Of a stretch of DNA of 12,357 nucleotides, positions 5,730 to 12,357 are shown one piece after another. Both the position numbers and the translations under genes were made by a program. Within the stretch, counting starts at the first letter, position 1. The number at the start of each line of letters is the position of its first letter. The notes beneath the pieces were generated by a model. That model was given only the letters and a program-made list of their open reading frames with translations. It searched no databases and was not told the origin of the DNA. The DNA lies in assembly GCA_038065125.1 (NCBI GenBank), contig JBBTRP010000005.1, forward strand, positions 1-12,357, written 5' to 3'. This stretch comes from JBBTRP01 sp038065125. Its GTDB lineage: Bacteria > Patescibacteriota > Patescibacteriia > JACQRZ01.

Positions 5730-6278
5730 ATGCATCTTCCAAACGAGCGGATCATTCTGTATCGTATCCACGCCGGTGACACCAACGCCTTTGCGGCGGT
5801 GTATGACGCGTATTCTGAGGGCATTTATCGGTTTATCTATCTGAAAGTTCCGACCGTTCAGGACGCAGAAGATCTCACGGCGGAGACGTTTTTGAAGGTG
5901 TGGCATCACCTGAAGGAAGACAAAAAGATCAAAGCGCTGCAGGCGTTCCTCTATCAGGTTGCGCGGAATGTGGTGGTTGATTTTTATCGGCGGCGGGGGA
6001 CGGCGATACTCGAATCGTTGGACGACCACGAGGTGGTGATTGCCGATCGCGGCGATCTGACGCTCGAAGAGAAGATGGCGCTGAAAGACGAACTGGCGAC
6101 CGCGGAGGCGGCACTGCGGCAGCTCAAGGACGCCTACCGCGAGGTGATTGTTCTGCACTACCTCAACGAGCTCTCCCTCAAAGAGATCGGGCGCATCATC
6201 GGGAAAAGCCCGGGCGCCACGCGGGTGCTCCTGCATCGCGCGCTCAAGGCAGTCAAAGCGATCCTCGCGGAGCCGTGA
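5730..6278 (+). CDS. ECF-type RNA polymerase sigma factor
   Basis: This is a 182-residue sigma-70 family protein with only regions 2 and 4, the ECF layout; it directs RNA polymerase to a small set of promoters. Region 2 (about 21-88) contains FAAVYDAYSEGIYRFIYLKV, the DAEDLTAETFLKVWHHL core-binding part and the QAFLYQVARNVVVDFYRRR stretch that melts the -10. Region 4 (about 125-178) contains LRQLKDAYREVIVLHYLNEL and the helix-turn-helix LSLKEIGRIIGKSPGATRVL that reads the -35. The ATG at 5730 was chosen over the TTG one codon upstream. A strong promoter and a terminator-like hairpin precede it. The next gene is a DUF5667 membrane protein, a partner often found beside such sigma factors in Patescibacteria, and it carries a promoter of ECF shape. 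The stop codon lies inside an inverted repeat. Confidence 0.93.
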   Translation: MHLPNERIILYRIHAGDTNAFAAVYDAYSEGIYRFIYLKVPTVQDAEDLTAETFLKVWHHLKEDKKIKALQAFLYQVARNVVVDFYRRRGTAILESLDDHEVVIADRGDLTLEEKMALKDELATAEAALRQLKDAYREVIVLHYLNELSLKEIGRIIGKSPGATRVLLHRALKAVKAILAEP

Positions 6279-6468
6279 ATTACGAAACCCCCAATGGATT
6301 CGTTTAAAATTCTAATTTCCAATTTCCAAATCTCAAATAAATCTCAATACTCAATATCCAAACAGATCGGTTTTATTGATGATTTGAATTTGGTGCTTAT
6401 TTGAGATTTGAAATTTGTTATTTGTAATTTCTCCACGGGATGCTCGAGGACACTGGTTTCGTAATTCA
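6276..6468. repeat. Intergenic inverted-repeat element, 193 bp
   Basis: TGAATTACGAAACC (6276-6289) and its perfect reverse complement GGTTTCGTAATTCA (6455-6468) bracket the AT-rich gap after the sigma gene. The left copy contains the sigma factor stop codon. A second nested inverted repeat lies inside. No flanking target duplication is seen, and no coding frame is credible. It could be a miniature mobile or palindromic element, or a folded 3' untranslated region. Confidence 0.75.
6327..6410. repeat. Nested AT-rich inverted repeat
   Basis: CAAATCTCAAATAA (6327-6340) and TTATTTGAGATTTG (6397-6410) are perfect 14-base inverted repeats. Degenerate flanks (AATTTCC units on the left; AATTTGT, TATTTGT on the right) extend the pairing imperfectly outward. 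The flanks show a loose seven-base rhythm like the GC-rich arrays at 4469-4568. The 56-base loop holds nothing recognisable. Confidence 0.8.
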
Positions 6469-6500
6469 TGGGTAGGTGAGAGGTTATCATTATTAAAAAG

Positions 6501-6527
6501 TGTAACGTTTTTAATCACGCTCCCGTC
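6501..6527 (+). promoter_or_regulatory. Candidate ECF-sigma promoter for the DUF5667 gene
   Basis: TGTAAC (6501-6506) is separated by 17 bases, beginning with a T-run, from CGTC (6524-6527). This is the AAC -35 / CGTC -10 shape recognised by many ECF sigma factors, such as Bacillus SigX and SigM. Transcription would begin about 30 bases before the ATG at 6565. A TATAAA at 6529-6534 could be a housekeeping -10 instead, but it lacks a matching -35. Given the ECF gene just upstream, this is its likeliest target. Confidence 0.5.
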
Positions 6528-6564
6528 TTATAAACTGAAAACCCAATACAAGACCGCCATACCC

Positions 6565-7608
6565 ATGAACCGAAAGGTCGTACAATCCCTGAAAACCCTG
6601 AAAGCGATCAAACCAGATCCTGCGTGGACAGCTTCCACGCGGGATATTTTATTGTCCCAAATCAGCGCACAAGGCTTGGAGGCTGCTCCCCACTCACTCC
6701 TTGGGGCGTGGTGGGTATACACAAGCGCGGGACTCTCGGAGGTATACCGGTACACGATCGGGGTGCTGTTCGCGTCTCCCCGCAACGCATTTGCCACCAT
6801 GGTCCTCTTGTTCGGCGTCTCCATTGCCTTAGCGTCCGCATCGGGTGGGAGTCTGCCGGGCGAGCCGCTGTATGCGGTAAAAAAGACAACCGAGGCGGTG
6901 CGGGTCGCGTTCGTATCACCGGATGAGCGAGCGGGTCTTGAGAGCGAACTTGCCGAGCGGCGGTTACAGGAGCTCAAAGACATCTCCCATAAGGACATGA
7001 CTGCCGAAGCAAAAGCCGCGGCCGTGGAGTCTCTCGCGCAGGAGGCATCGGAAAATATCTCTTCGGTCAGCCGGAATCTGGACTCGCTAAAATCGCGAAA
7101 CGAATCCAAAAAGGTTGCGGCGGTCGCGGGACTCATCACGGAGCGAGCCGGTGCGTACAAGAGCCTAATCGCCCAAGCTCAGACGCAGAGTGGCGCGCTT
7201 GACGAGGTCGGACTCAAAGTCGACGAGGCGGATCGCAAGGCGTTTGAAATGATTGTGGAAAAGCAGGTTGAGGCGGGGATCACCGAAGAGGATCTCTCGG
7301 GACAGCTGGAAAAGCGGGTGAAGGCGACCGAAGAAGAGCTTGCCGCTCTTACCAAGAAGGTTGCGGCAGCCGGCGGAAAGCAAGGCGCGGGGGAGGGATC
7401 ACGGGCGCTGGTTGAAAAGTCAGACGCGGCACAACGTCGACTGGACGAGACGCGGTCGCTTCTGGTGCGCAAAGATTTCAAAACCGCACTCGTAAAGCTC
7501 AATGAGACGCGCCAGCTGGTCCTGTCGATGGCGTCCACGCTGCGTAAGAGCACGGGGGATGCCGATGTCAAAGAGCGAGGAGCCGAGGAGCGAAAGCCCT
7601 CCGAGTAA
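6565..7608 (+). CDS. DUF5667 single-pass membrane protein, possible anti-sigma partner
   Basis: This is a 347-residue protein of unproven function. A soluble N-terminal part (1-73) has the motif LKAIKPDPAWTASTRDILLSQI. One transmembrane helix follows (about 74-93, NAFATMVLLFGVSIALASAS). Directly after it comes the DUF5667-like motif (94-140), GSLPGEPLYAVKKTTEAVRV and a SPDERAGLESELAERRLQEL helix. The rest (140-347) is highly charged, Lys/Glu/Ala-rich and predicted coiled coil, with a Gly/Ser break at 270-280. The topology would put the N-terminus in the cytoplasm and the coiled coil outside, which suits a membrane-bound regulator of the adjacent ECF sigma factor; that is inference, and no zinc anti-sigma motif is seen. 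The ATG at 6565 was chosen because an upstream non-ATG extension would read through the inverted repeat and the ECF-type promoter. No Shine-Dalgarno sequence is visible. Confidence 0.85.
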   Translation: MNRKVVQSLKTLKAIKPDPAWTASTRDILLSQISAQGLEAAPHSLLGAWWVYTSAGLSEVYRYTIGVLFASPRNAFATMVLLFGVSIALASASGGSLPGEPLYAVKKTTEAVRVAFVSPDERAGLESELAERRLQELKDISHKDMTAEAKAAAVESLAQEASENISSVSRNLDSLKSRNESKKVAAVAGLITERAGAYKSLIAQAQTQSGALDEVGLKVDEADRKAFEMIVEKQVEAGITEEDLSGQLEKRVKATEEELAALTKKVAAAGGKQGAGEGSRALVEKSDAAQRRLDETRSLLVRKDFKTALVKLNETRQLVLSMASTLRKSTGDADVKERGAEERKPSE

Positions 7609-7725
7609 GGACCCACGCGGTGGGGCGCTCTTTCCCGTAGGGAAGAACGGTCAACCGCGTGAGTTCTCCAAAAGAGAAGTCACAAAAGCTTGGGTCCTAA
7701 CTCGCCATTTTAGGCGCGGTTGACC
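7602..7725 (+). promoter_or_regulatory. Structured leader RNA with mutually exclusive helices
   Basis: A closing helix P1 pairs CGAGTAAGGACCCA (7602-7615) with TGGGTCCTAACTCG (7691-7704), 13 of 14 pairs, and includes the stop codon of the preceding gene. Inside, P2 pairs CGCGGT (7616-7621) with ACCGCG (7654-7659) and encloses the hairpin TTCCC-GTA-GGGAA (7632-7644). P3 pairs GTGAGTTCTC with GAGAAGTCAC (7659-7683, one mismatch). Together they form a three-way junction. Alternatively GGTCAACCGCG (7649-7659) pairs perfectly with CGCGGTTGACC (7715-7725), which destroys P2 or forms a pseudoknot. No known riboswitch class was recognised. It lies 96 bases before the surface protein start. Confidence 0.6.
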
Positions 7726-7750
7726 CGAGTCCGGAAGTGCAAAGGTCGAG

Positions 7751-7766
7751 CCCACCATCCCGTGGG
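7751..7766 (+). promoter_or_regulatory. Small hairpin in the surface-protein leader
   Basis: CCCAC (7751-7755) and GTGGG (7762-7766) pair around a six-base loop. It lies between the switch-like structure and the start codon, without a following T-run. It may stabilise the leader. The remainder of 7726-7802 shows nothing else convincing. Confidence 0.35.
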
Positions 7767-7802
7767 AGCCCTTCACGGTCAGATTTAACTGGTAATGTTC
7801 GA

Positions 7803-7808
7803 AAAGGA
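7803..7808 (+). promoter_or_regulatory. Shine-Dalgarno-like AAAGGA before the surface protein gene
   Basis: AAAGGA ends 12 bases before the ATG at 7821. It is the only plausible ribosome binding site in front of any gene in the window and supports choosing this ATG over the GTG at 7737. Confidence 0.5.
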
Positions 7809-7820
7809 TTTACCCAAATT

Positions 7821-10800
7821 ATGTCAAAAGACTTCCTTGCAAAAGGGAAAAAGGCGCTCGACATCACTGTCGTCACCGCAACTGTTGTGTGGACGATGGG
7901 ATTTGGCGCAGTTCTTCCGGCTGTTGCGGAAACCGCAACCCTGAAGGACGGCGACCTTATCAAGAGCACCACAGCAGCAGATGTCTACTGGTATTCCGGT
8001 GGCAAACGCTCGCCCTTCCCGAATGTAGCAGTATTCAATTCGTGGAATCTTAGCTTCAAGAACGTTGTGAAAATGTCACAGGCGGACTTGAACAAAATTT
8101 CGCTTTCCGGAAACAACGTGACCTTCCGGCCCTGTACGCGCTTGGTCAAGATCCAGACGGATCCCAAGACCTACGTAGTCGGCCCGGGTGGCAAGTTGCA
8201 ATGGCTCGCGACCTCAGAGGTTGCAAAAGCAATGTTCGGAGACATGTGGAACAAGCAGATCGACGATGTTGTCGACGTACTGTTTGGCAACTACGACCCG
8301 ACCGGCGCTGATGTGACCGCAGCAAAGGCCCTCCCGGGCTGCTTCCTTAAAGAAGCGGCGTCCGGCGACGTCTACTATGTGAACGCGGATAACACCAAGT
8401 CAAAAGTGGACGCGACCGGCCTTTCCGCTAACCGTGTCAACACCAAGCATGTCTGGACCGCGGCGAAAGCATTAGTCGACGCAGTCCCCGCAAGCACCAC
8501 AAAGGCGACCATCAGCGCGGCAGACGCTTGGCTGACGATGTTTGCCCCCAAGGGCGCTGCAGCGGCAGCTCCGGCAGCTCCGGAAGCAAAGAAAGATGAA
8601 ACCAAAAAAGAAGAAGCGGCAAAGCCCGCGATGGGCACCGGCCTTGCAGTCGCGCTCGCGTCTGACACCCCGGCAACGACCTCAATCTTGGTCGGTACCG
8701 GAACGGTCGGCGCACAGGCGATGGTTGACATGCTGAAAGTCAACCTCACCGCAGGCACTGACGGCGATGTCGCTGTCACCAAGCTCATGCTCAAGCGCAT
8801 CGGCGTCGCGTCAGACTCTGACGTGAACAACGCCTACCTCTACGCCGACGGCAAGCGGCTTGCAGAAATGCAGTCCGTCTCCGCAGGCGTTCTGACGTTT
8901 GGCGTTGATGGCGGTTCCCCCCTCTTTACCGTGACCAAGGGCGCAACGCTCGGAGTCTGGTTGAAGATGGACCTGGCAACCGGCGCAACGTCCGGTAAGA
9001 CCATCGGATTTTCCTTGAACGCGGCAACCGATGTGATGGCAGGTGAAAAGGTCAAACCGACCGGCACCTTCCCTCTGACGGGTAACCTCATGTCCGTCGC
9101 CTCTGTCGCCGATCTCGGCCGCTTGACCGTTGCAAACGTGTCACCGGCAGGAGCGGTTTCTGCAGATGCGCAGGACAACTACGAGGCGTGGCGCTTTTCG
9201 CTCCAGGCGACCAACCAGGACATCGAGGTCTCCTACCTCGCCATGACCAACACCGGCACGACCACCAAAACGGACCTCAAGAACTTCAAAATTTTTGACG
9301 GCGCCACCCAGGTGGGCACGACGGTCGAATCAATGGATGACTCAAAGATGGTCATTTTCGACCTCTCAGCGGCTCCAATGAAGATCACGGCAGGACAGAC
9401 CAAGCAGATGGTCCTCAAGCTCGACATCAAGGCCGGCGCGGGCAGAACCTACCAGTTCTCGTTCCAGAAGTCGTCTGATGTCAAGTCAAAAGACAAAAAC
9501 TACGGCGTCTGGCTCTTCCCCTTCTCAGGCGGAACAGCAGGCGTATGGACCGTTATCCGATCGCACACCGCGACCACGGCAACGACCATCAATTCGGGAA
9601 CCTTGACCGTCTCGCGAACAGCAGACTCGCCGACCGGAAACGTGGCGCTCAACGGCACCAACGCCCTTCTCGGCAAGTTTGAGTTCAAAGCGGCGGGCGA
9701 GGATGTCCGCGTCTCAACCCTCACGATCCGCGCGACCATCAACGGCGCCGGCGCGAATGTTGCGACCAACACGCTTAGGAACGTCAAGCTCTTTATCTCT
9801 GACGACGCAAAGGCGCTGGGAAGCCAGATCGGAACGACCACGGCGACCCTGCAGCGCTTGACCGCGGGTACAGTTGCAACGACCGCGGCGGGTGACGCGA
9901 GCGATGTCGCACTCAACCTGGGCAACAGCCTTACGGTTGGTGCAGGCAAGACCAAGTACGTCTCCTTTGTTGCAGACCTCACGGGTGCTGCGGCAAACAT
10001 CCCGGTGATCGTCGGTTTTGCGGCAGGAAACGGTAATGCTCAAGGGACCCTCTCCCTGACAACCTCGAACGTGCCTGCAGCGGCAACCGCGTCAAACACC
10101 TTGACCGTTGCCCAGGGCTCGTTGACCGGATCACTTAACTCCTCGATTGCCAACATGACGGTCGTGAATGGAGCGAAGAACCAACTCGTTGGCTCATTCC
10201 TCTTGACCGCAGGCGGCGCAGAAGGTGTTGATCTCACCAGCGTGACGCTGACTGACACCACCGGAACCGCTGTAGAAGCTCTTGGACAGGCGCTCTCAAA
10301 CGTGAAGCTCTTTAATGGCACCACGCAATTGGGAACGACCTATGCCAATCCCGGAACGACCCTGGCGTCAACCCTGACCTTCTCGGTCTCCCCGGCAATC
10401 TCCATCGCGGCGGGCGGATCTGCGCAGATCGACATCAAAGCAGACATCCTCTCCAACGCCTCCGGAAACATCGCCAACTCGAATGGCGCGATCCGCGTGA
10501 CCACGGCGACAACCAGCACCGGAAAGTCGACCGCTTCGGCAGTGTCGCTTGGCGCAAACTCAGACCTCCAGGTCTTCACGGTTGCAACCGGCGGCACCCT
10601 GACCACGTCGCTTGATTCCTCGACTCCGCAGGATCAGCAGGTGGTGATGGCCTCAACCGGCAATACGTATGGTGCATGGCAGTTCCGCGCCAGCGTTGCC
10701 GAAGACCTCAACCTCTCGCAGCTGATCTTGATCGAGAACAGCCTCGACCTGAATGGTCCTCGCAATGTCAGAAACCTCGAGCTGTTTGTTGATGGGAACA

Positions 10801-12353
10801 AGGTTGGAAGCAACGTTCCGTCGCTCTCCTTGGGCATAAACGGCAACACGAATGCGGCCGGTGTGACCAACAACGGAGCAAACATCGATCTCGGCGTTGA
10901 CGCGACCAACTCCATCGGTCAGTACGTCGTTGTACTCGCCGGTCCCAATGCGGGACGTGCTGCGCGCATTACGGCGGTTGCGGCAGGCGCGGGCGCTGTA
11001 GCAGGAGCCCTTGCAACGTTGACGGCAATCGGCCCCGCCATGGCAAATGACGCAGTCGCGCGAGCGTTCAAGGTCGTGTCCGGCGCGGTCTTTACCGGCA
11101 TGAACGTCAAGATTACGGCGAACAACTTCAAGAATGTTATCTTGAAGGGCTCCGTGTCTTTGTCGGAAAACGCGTCAGTCGGCGCGCGATCGCGGTTCCT
11201 CTTGGGAACCAACGCGACTGCGGTGGTTTCGGGCGCTTCAACCGATCCGATCATCGCGCAGGGCGACTCGTCCGGTGCGTACGTGACACTCGCGACTCAG
11301 AACGCGGCGTACCAGGCGAACAGCAACCTCGCATACCGGACCAAGCTGACCGTGAAAGCGAACTCAGCAACCCCGTCCGGTACCGGAAAGACTCGCCGTG
11401 GCAACGACACAGTCGTCATTGCCGACTTCAAGACCGATACGGCAAATGAGACGCGCATTCGCGCGGCAGGCCAGTACTTCAACATGGATGCCGACGAGGG
11501 TAACTGGACAGTCGGCGGAACCGGTGGTGGCGCCTTTGCTGCCGATGCGGCAGCTGCTGGCATCCTCGGAACTGCCGCAACCGCGGTTAGAACGACCGAG
11601 GGCGCAGCGTCAGACGCGACCGGTTTTACGGTCCGCACCGTAGCTGCCGGTCTGAGCAGCTCGAACTACGTTTCGTTCTGGGTTCGGTCCAGCGCCGCAA
11701 AGGCGGCGTCCGAAATGTATGTCTTCACTAATGACACGGCAAACATCGTTTCACCGACCTCGCAGCACAACCTTGGTGCTCTTGCCGCAAACACCTGGAC
11801 ATACGTTCGCCTCGACTTGCGCACGGCATCAGCCGGTGCGGTCAACGCGACCGATACGAACTTCGGCTACGCTCTGGCGACCGCGTTTGACAACAACGCG
11901 ACCATTGATCTTGACGAGGTGAAGTTCTACCAGGACTTCGTCCGTCTCGATCTCCAGCTTGCGGGAGGCGCGAACGCGGCAAACGCGTTGACGCTGACCA
12001 TGCGCAAAGCAAACGGCGCGACAGCCGCGACCGGCTACATCCACAACAATGGAGCCGCAGCGACGTCCTACATCGTTGACTTTGTCCCGACCCCGACAGA
12101 AGGCGACCTCGTGATCTCAACGAGCAACGCGACAGAAGTGCTCAGCTTTGTGGCAGACACATCGGCTCTTCTCGGCGCGGCAAGTTCGCTGAACTCATCG
12201 ATCTCGCTTGGCAGCTCGGCTGCAACCAATGCGGCGCCGGGCGGCGTGTCATGGTTTGATGGCACCACGCCGGCAGCTGGCGCGTCCAACTCAGTGTACT
12301 GGGTTGACAACCAGCCAAACCCATTCCAGGGCGGCGCTCTCGGCTACCTCTAA
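7821..12353 (+). CDS. Giant secreted multidomain surface protein (S-layer or adhesin-like)
   Basis: The protein has 1510 residues. A signal peptide covers about 1-36 (basic MSKDFLAKGKK, hydrophobic core, AVA before E37). Residues 43-240 form an N-terminal domain common in patescibacterial surface proteins (GDLIK, YWYSGGKRSPFPN, FRPCTRLVKIQTDPKTYVV), partly repeated at 180-240. It holds the only two cysteines (105, 174), a possible disulfide. An Ala/Pro/Lys/Glu linker (245-272) follows. Five beta-rich modules start near 275, 430, 590, 765 and 920, recognisable by LTV starts, NVKLF-G-xQxGTT turns and AG-x(3)-Q endings. The fifth is interrupted at about 1026-1085 by GQYVVVLAGPNAGRAARITA. Residues 1196-1372 resemble a carbohydrate-binding jelly roll (YVSFWVRSS, WTYVRLDL, IDLDEVKFY). 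The C-terminus is Ser/Asn-rich and ends WVDNQPNPFQGGALGYL. The gene uses few codon types, as highly expressed genes do. The function is inferred; no catalytic motif is visible. Confidence 0.85.
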   Translation: MSKDFLAKGKKALDITVVTATVVWTMGFGAVLPAVAETATLKDGDLIKSTTAADVYWYSGGKRSPFPNVAVFNSWNLSFKNVVKMSQADLNKISLSGNNVTFRPCTRLVKIQTDPKTYVVGPGGKLQWLATSEVAKAMFGDMWNKQIDDVVDVLFGNYDPTGADVTAAKALPGCFLKEAASGDVYYVNADNTKSKVDATGLSANRVNTKHVWTAAKALVDAVPASTTKATISAADAWLTMFAPKGAAAAAPAAPEAKKDETKKEEAAKPAMGTGLAVALASDTPATTSILVGTGTVGAQAMVDMLKVNLTAGTDGDVAVTKLMLKRIGVASDSDVNNAYLYADGKRLAEMQSVSAGVLTFGVDGGSPLFTVTKGATLGVWLKMDLATGATSGKTIGFSLNAATDVMAGEKVKPTGTFPLTGNLMSVASVADLGRLTVANVSPAGAVSADAQDNYEAWRFSLQATNQDIEVSYLAMTNTGTTTKTDLKNFKIFDGATQVGTTVESMDDSKMVIFDLSAAPMKITAGQTKQMVLKLDIKAGAGRTYQFSFQKSSDVKSKDKNYGVWLFPFSGGTAGVWTVIRSHTATTATTINSGTLTVSRTADSPTGNVALNGTNALLGKFEFKAAGEDVRVSTLTIRATINGAGANVATNTLRNVKLFISDDAKALGSQIGTTTATLQRLTAGTVATTAAGDASDVALNLGNSLTVGAGKTKYVSFVADLTGAAANIPVIVGFAAGNGNAQGTLSLTTSNVPAAATASNTLTVAQGSLTGSLNSSIANMTVVNGAKNQLVGSFLLTAGGAEGVDLTSVTLTDTTGTAVEALGQALSNVKLFNGTTQLGTTYANPGTTLASTLTFSVSPAISIAAGGSAQIDIKADILSNASGNIANSNGAIRVTTATTSTGKSTASAVSLGANSDLQVFTVATGGTLTTSLDSSTPQDQQVVMASTGNTYGAWQFRASVAEDLNLSQLILIENSLDLNGPRNVRNLELFVDGNKVGSNVPSLSLGINGNTNAAGVTNNGANIDLGVDATNSIGQYVVVLAGPNAGRAARITAVAAGAGAVAGALATLTAIGPAMANDAVARAFKVVSGAVFTGMNVKITANNFKNVILKGSVSLSENASVGARSRFLLGTNATAVVSGASTDPIIAQGDSSGAYVTLATQNAAYQANSNLAYRTKLTVKANSATPSGTGKTRRGNDTVVIADFKTDTANETRIRAAGQYFNMDADEGNWTVGGTGGGAFAADAAAAGILGTAATAVRTTEGAASDATGFTVRTVAAGLSSSNYVSFWVRSSAAKAASEMYVFTNDTANIVSPTSQHNLGALAANTWTYVRLDLRTASAGAVNATDTNFGYALATAFDNNATIDLDEVKFYQDFVRLDLQLAGGANAANALTLTMRKANGATAATGYIHNNGAAATSYIVDFVPTPTEGDLVISTSNATEVLSFVADTSALLGAASSLNSSISLGSSAATNAAPGGVSWFDGTTPAAGASNSVYWVDNQPNPFQGGALGYL

Positions 12354-12357
12354 GCTT

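Noticed and set aside
5712..6236. 174-residue minus-strand frame across the sigma gene
   Set aside because: It is fully antisense to a well-supported sigma factor, with His/Arg/Pro-rich composition typical of shadow frames.
6415..6564. Non-ATG upstream start adding 50 residues to the DUF5667 protein
   Set aside because: The extension translates the right arm of an inverted repeat and the ECF-type promoter, and has no family-like sequence. The ATG at 6565 begins the recognised N-terminal motif.
7695..7725. TAAC with a downstream GC-rich stretch as a second ECF promoter for the surface gene
   Set aside because: No CGTC lies at 16-17 bases, and the segment is better explained by the leader RNA helices.
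7737..7820. GTG start giving the surface protein 28 extra residues
   Set aside because: The extension (MQRSSPPSRGSPSRS...) precedes a normal signal peptide that begins at the ATG 7821, and it overlaps leader hairpins. AAAGGA precedes the ATG.
8375..12310. Series of long minus-strand frames opposite the surface protein (up to 166 residues)
   Set aside because: The strong codon bias of the plus-strand gene removes stops on the opposite strand. The frames are Val/Ala/Ser/Pro low-complexity and have no start-site signals.

Overview
The window most likely comes from a member of the Candidate Phyla Radiation (Patescibacteria, Parcubacteria-like). The evidence is a compact core of translation genes, an ECF sigma factor next to a DUF5667 membrane protein, and a very large secreted protein whose N-terminal domain resembles one common in patescibacterial surface proteins. 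There are almost no Shine-Dalgarno sequences. TGA is used as a stop (AI-2E-type gene, sigma factor), which argues against the TGA-recoded Gracilibacteria/Absconditabacteria. The exact lineage cannot be read from the sequence.

Positions 1-4446 hold translation genes, all on the minus strand. In transcription order they are smpB, the tmRNA gene ssrA, infC (IF3), rpmI (L35) and rplT (L20), then an intrinsic terminator, a candidate promoter, infB (IF2) and rbfA (cut by the window edge). smpB and the mature tmRNA are separated by one nucleotide, and infC starts 26 nt after the tmRNA 3' end. Trans-translation and initiation-factor genes therefore look like one transcription unit.

Positions 4447-4576 form a divergent intergenic region. 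It carries two opposed arrays of telomere-like heptamers, GGGTATA on the plus strand and GGGTCTA/GGGGTTA on the minus strand. The plus strand then runs through an AI-2E/PerM-type membrane protein (4577-5635), a clear extended -10 promoter followed directly by a terminator-like hairpin, and an ECF sigma factor (5730-6278). Next come a 193-bp inverted-repeat intergenic element, an ECF-type promoter candidate (TGTAAC-17-CGTC) and a DUF5667 single-pass membrane protein (6565-7608). A folded leader RNA with mutually exclusive helices follows (7602-7725).

The rest is one gene (7821-12353) for a secreted 1510-residue, Ala/Thr/Asn-rich multidomain protein, probably a surface-layer or adhesin-like protein. 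The sigma factor, the DUF5667 protein and the surface protein look like one cell-envelope locus. The sigma factor probably controls the DUF5667 gene. The leader RNA may control the surface protein separately. Both of these links are inferences.
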